64,000 nucleotides of DNA, taken from the NCBI RefSeq assembly GCF_016545825.1, contig NC_052615.1:36357516-36421515 (forward strand). Direction: 5' to 3'. Position 1 is the first letter of the stretch. Every line of letters starts with the position of its first letter. The notes under the pieces are model-generated. The model saw nothing but the letters and a program-made list of their open reading frames with translations, had not been told where the DNA came from and made no database searches. This document shows positions 60,659 through 64,000 of the stretch, one piece after another. Both the position numbers and the translations under genes were made by a program. This DNA comes from Eucalyptus grandis. Its lineage: Eukaryota > Streptophyta > Magnoliopsida > Myrtales > Myrtaceae.

Positions 60659-62613
60659 GTTCGGAGCGGGTCAGTCGCGAGGGCGGCGGAGCGATCGTGG
60701 TCAGCGGGATTCGCACTACCTGACAGGCTGGTTTTTCTCGTTTTATTTGGTTGGGGACACGTCGGACGAGCGCGCACGACAGCTGTCGTGCTTAGACGAG
60801 GAGTCAGTATCGGGACGCGAAAAGCCATGTGCTTCGCTTCGGCAGGCGAGAGCTTAATCGGAGAAGCGAGAGGAGCTCGGTGCTTGTGGTTGGTCGGTCG
60901 GCCTGAAATCTGTTCAAAAGATTGCGACGTTTATCCTAACCGTCAAACATAACATTAATTACATGTGCTTGCAAGGTGCGCTGTTAGACTGGACGCATTG
61001 ACATCTCGAAGCTGAACAGTGATTTCACAGTTACTACGAGGTGCGAGGAGTTTAATCGATTATCGTTGAAGGGCCGCGACACTCTCTTTCGCAATTTGTT
61101 AATTTATTCTTTAATTATACCGACTTAATTTAAGATATTTTGATGATTTATCAATTTAGTCTTTCTGAACAAATTTGACATAGCGGCCTAATTAGCGTTA
61201 GCTGATTTTTAACACATAGTTAATATTGATGTGGACAAATTTTGGTAACTTTTAAAGTTATGAATTTTTTTTTTCTTTTTTTTTCCCAACCTTGGGCCGA
61301 CGACTCTTGTCTAGTTTGCCATGAGGAGCAAGGGTCGCCATCATTCAATTGGTGACGTCCTTTGAGCAATAATCCCATTTCGACGGCTTAGGGATGGTTC
61401 TAGGTATTAATTGATGTCTGATGGGAATCTGTTTTGAGTGACAAATAAGATATGTCGAACTTCGGAATATATATATTTTTATAAGTGGAACACCATTGGC
61501 CAAGATAAAGGACTTTTAGGCTTACTGAAAAAAATTTAATAAAGAATTGAAATAAGAAATTCGCTTACTTGATGAAAATTTTACATATATTCAAACGCAA
61601 GCAAGTTTGGTAGGCGTACGATGAGATTACAAAATAGGGGATCCTGCGGAACAAAAGAAATCGGCTTTTGGAATCCTAAAAATCAATATGACTATTAGAG
61701 CATTTACATAATTAAGACTCTTGAAATTGATATTGTAATAAAGATTCATAAATTCAATTGGTAACCAACCCTCAAGAGGCTTAATAACTTAATGCATTTA
61801 AAGGTGGTCGGACGGCCTCCTTAGATGATGACAAATAGCAATGGATGTAGATTACAACACACTCAAGCTTTTTTTTTTTTGGTCAAAAGAATACTCTTCA
61901 ATTGCTAGGTAGGTGATTACTAATCTTCAAATCAATAACAAACTTGTAAAATCAACATCTTGATAGACGATCCACTATCGATCTATAGAGCCGATAATTA
62001 GCATGAAAAATGGACATCTTTAAATTTGGATTTATTGAATCACGTTGTGGCTGAAATTTATTTTCACTTGCATGAGTAATGATTGAGTGAATGTATTGAT
62101 TAATTTGGAGTTGGGCTTTGTGTAATTATCTCATCCAATCCAATACTCCCACATCACTAATCTCACCCATTTCCGTCCAATTTACCAATAACAACAAAAA
62201 AAACTTTACATTTCGAGCAAATGAAAGCGGATGAAATCGAAGGCCACCTTAATTGGCAAATCAGTAAATTTGTGTTATTATTAACTCTGAAATGCACTAC
62301 GCATTCGATAATTATGATTTGACAAAAAACAAGTCAAGTCGTATCAATTTCGATTTAGTCTCGAATTTGAATTTATCTCCTTTAAAATTAAAAAAATTAA
62401 AAAAAAAGAGGAAAAATTGAGGAATGTTGAATTGAGTTTTGCTGGCTTTTCTTCTAATGGACAACAAACAGACGCTTTCCCTTCCTCGAATCAAATGCAC
62501 TCGCTCCTGAACTCTTCAATGGAACCTCAATTTCACGTAATCTCTCTCTCTCTCTCTCTCTCTCTCGTTGATTTGATTCGATTCGACCCGGTTTTGATCC
62601 GCTCCTCGCAGCG
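60659..62613. other. Intergenic region between P450-5 and the divergent spastin-like gene
   Basis: About 1.95 kb separate two start codons that point away from each other, so promoters of both genes should lie here. Positions 60659-60960 are GC-rich and belong to the 5' side of P450-5. The middle is AT-rich with no gene. At 61869-61884 a T-run followed by GGTCAAAAG has the same GACC-poly(A) form as the micro-insertions, but I found no clear target duplication. A CT microsatellite (about 62542-62566) lies 50-70 bp before the spastin-like start and probably falls in its 5' untranslated leader. Confidence 0.45.
62542..62566 (+). repeat. CT-repeat microsatellite in the 5' leader of the spastin-like gene
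   Basis: About 12-13 TC dinucleotides in an unbroken run. Such pyrimidine repeats are common in plant 5' leaders and core promoters and can influence transcription. Its effect here is inference only. Confidence 0.6.
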
Positions 62614-64000
62614 ATGAGCTTCTTCCGGGGGATCGTCGACTCCCTCGGCTCGATCTTCGCCGACGGCGACTCCCCCCCGTACGGCTCCCACCGGCGGCAG
62701 GGCTCCGGCTCCCCCGATCCCCCTCCGTCCATGGACGCCGGCGGCGGCGGGGCCGCGGTGACCTCGGTCGCGAACGAGCGGACGGCCTACAAGCTCAAGG
62801 GGTACTTCGACTTGGCCAAGGAAGAGATCGCCAAGGCGGTCCGGGCCGAGGAGTGGGGGCTGGTCGACGACGCGATCGCCCATTACCGGAACGCCCAGCG
62901 CATCCTGCTCGAAGGCAGCTCGACGCCGGTGCCTTCGTATATCAGCTCTCGGTGAGCCGATCGTTGGAGTTTGAACGCGGTTTCTTCTTGCTTTTCTTGT
63001 GCTCGGAGATGATGTTTGCGTGGGGATAGTATGGTTTGCCTTTCGGATTGGTTGGCTCCATTTTGCTCTGGACAATTTAGCTAATTTTTTAGCTCCTGGA
63101 ACTATCTTGTCGGAGAATTTAGCTTGCTTTAGCTACTAGAATCATCTTGTTTAGGTGATGATTGGAGTATGCGCTCGTGCATTCGTGCTTCCCCCTAAAG
63201 TCGTCGCATGTGCTCCGAGAGAGGTGATTGGAACATATGCATATTGAATTGGGTTATATAAGGAAAAGTTTAGATTTTCGGTGATGTGCTACATATGCAA
63301 TTATGCCGTGTTTGCCCTAAATGGGCAACCGACATTATGTCTGCAGGGTAGTAGAGCAGTGCTAGTCGGGAAGTGTTCTATGCAGCAATTGGTGCAGAAG
63401 AGTTCTTGTAGTACATAATTTACGAGAAGCTCATGAATAAAGTCTACTTTATTTGAGATAAAATTGTTATGGCTTTTGCATGTGAAATAAATGAAACTAA
63501 TTACATAAAATATACACTGTTTTATAACTCAACAGAACTAAATCTCACTGAGAGAGTGGAGTAATGCTAATTCATATACAAAAGAGGCACAGCATGTCTA
63601 TATAGTTTGCGAACAAAATTGGAAATGTAATTTTTCTGTATGATTTCCTTAATTCTTTAGGGAGCAAGAGAAGGTAAAATCCTATCGACAGAAGATATCA
63701 AAATGGCAGGATCAAGTCTCGGATAGATTGCAAGCTTTAGGTCGGAGAGCTGGTATGTTGAGTACCTTCTATGAGGAAAACTGTTTCCATTCATCTGTCA
63801 TTTTTTTTTTCTCTTTCATCTCTTACTTGTTCTTTGTCTTTCTCAAACAGGTGTTGCATCGACAAGCAAGGTGTGTCTGCTGTTGCATATATACTTCTTC
63901 TAGATTTCTTCTCCAAGAATTCAGTTGGCATTGCCCGAAAGATGCCAAGTGAAGATATCAATTATGAATGGAATCATTACTTCAGAGAATTACAAATCAC
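62614..64000 (+). CDS. Spastin/katanin-type AAA ATPase, MIT domain part (gene runs off the window)
   Basis: Exon 1 is 62614-62951 (MSFFRGIVDSLGSIF..., ending inside an Arg codon at CG/gtgagc), exon 2 is 63661-63752 (acceptor TTTAG) and a short exon 3 is 63851-63870 (VASTSK, phase 0 at its end). After a Gly/Pro/Ser-rich segment, residues about 58-145 (YKLKGYFDLAKEEIAKAV... through KISKWQDQVSDRLQAL) form the three-helix MIT domain of plant spastin-like proteins. The sequence closely follows my memory of the Arabidopsis AT2G45500 product. The C-terminal AAA ATPase domain, expected to remodel or sever microtubules or act on membrane-associated complexes, lies beyond 64000. A further exon may start at about 63919 but is unproven. 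Exon 1 is GC-rich. It is unrelated to the P450 array and marks its boundary. Confidence 0.85.

Noticed and set aside
61869..61884. Fourth GACC-poly(A) micro-insertion
   Set aside because: The tail form matches, but I could not find a clear direct repeat on both sides. It may be the end of a longer, unrecognised element.
62454..63075. Long minus-strand frames opposite the spastin-like first exon
   Set aside because: They are antisense shadows of a GC-rich exon and run through the CT microsatellite as Arg-Glu repeats.

Overview
This window is plant nuclear DNA, most likely from a woody eudicot. The evidence is intron-rich genes with GT-AG junctions, long AT-rich intergenic tracts full of small transposons, a plastid-type lysine-biosynthesis gene relic, and a plant spastin-like gene. 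A Myrtales-type genome would fit, but that is a guess from protein similarity and not shown by the sequence.

The core is a tandem array of five cytochrome P450 genes of the CYP704 type (704C1-like; fatty-acid omega-hydroxylase relatives), all on the minus strand, each with the same six-exon, all-phase-0 structure. I call them P450-1 (6130-11158), P450-2 (24095-27367), P450-3 (33150-38267), P450-4 (48803-52078) and P450-5 (57215-60658). Copies 1, 3, 4 and 5 have complete reading frames of 515, 515, 514 and 507 residues. P450-2 is a pseudogene with a nonsense codon and a 1-bp deletion in exon 4, plus a nonsense codon next to the heme-binding loop in exon 6. Upstream of the array on the + strand (62614 to the window end) begins a gene for a spastin/katanin-type AAA ATPase with an N-terminal MIT domain. 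It is divergent from P450-5 and its AAA domain lies beyond the window.

The spacers follow a mirrored plan. Odd copies (1, 3, 5) and even copies (2, 4) alternate, and even copies lie between inverted flanking modules. The order is gene1 - B - transposon array - A - gene2 - A'inv - B'inv - gene3 - B - B - transposon array - A - gene4 - A'inv - B'inv - gene5. This suggests that a unit of about 24-27 kb holding two P450 genes was duplicated. Insertions present in one copy and absent from its paralogue give a relative timeline.

Mobile DNA dominates the rest. There is a tandem head-to-tail array of a ~0.95-kb hAT-like element (six copies at 13557-19356, two at 44284-46306, one inverted at 64-1142). 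A hAT-like element carries pieces of a diaminopimelate decarboxylase gene (38523-40796). There are hAT- and Mutator-like insertions in intron 1 of the odd P450 genes, solo LTRs, a 5'-truncated LINE, a SINE, and several tiny insertions made only of GACC plus poly(A) between target duplications. A relic of a second P450 family (CYP76-like) sits at 4230-4612. No tRNA, rRNA or CRISPR array was seen.
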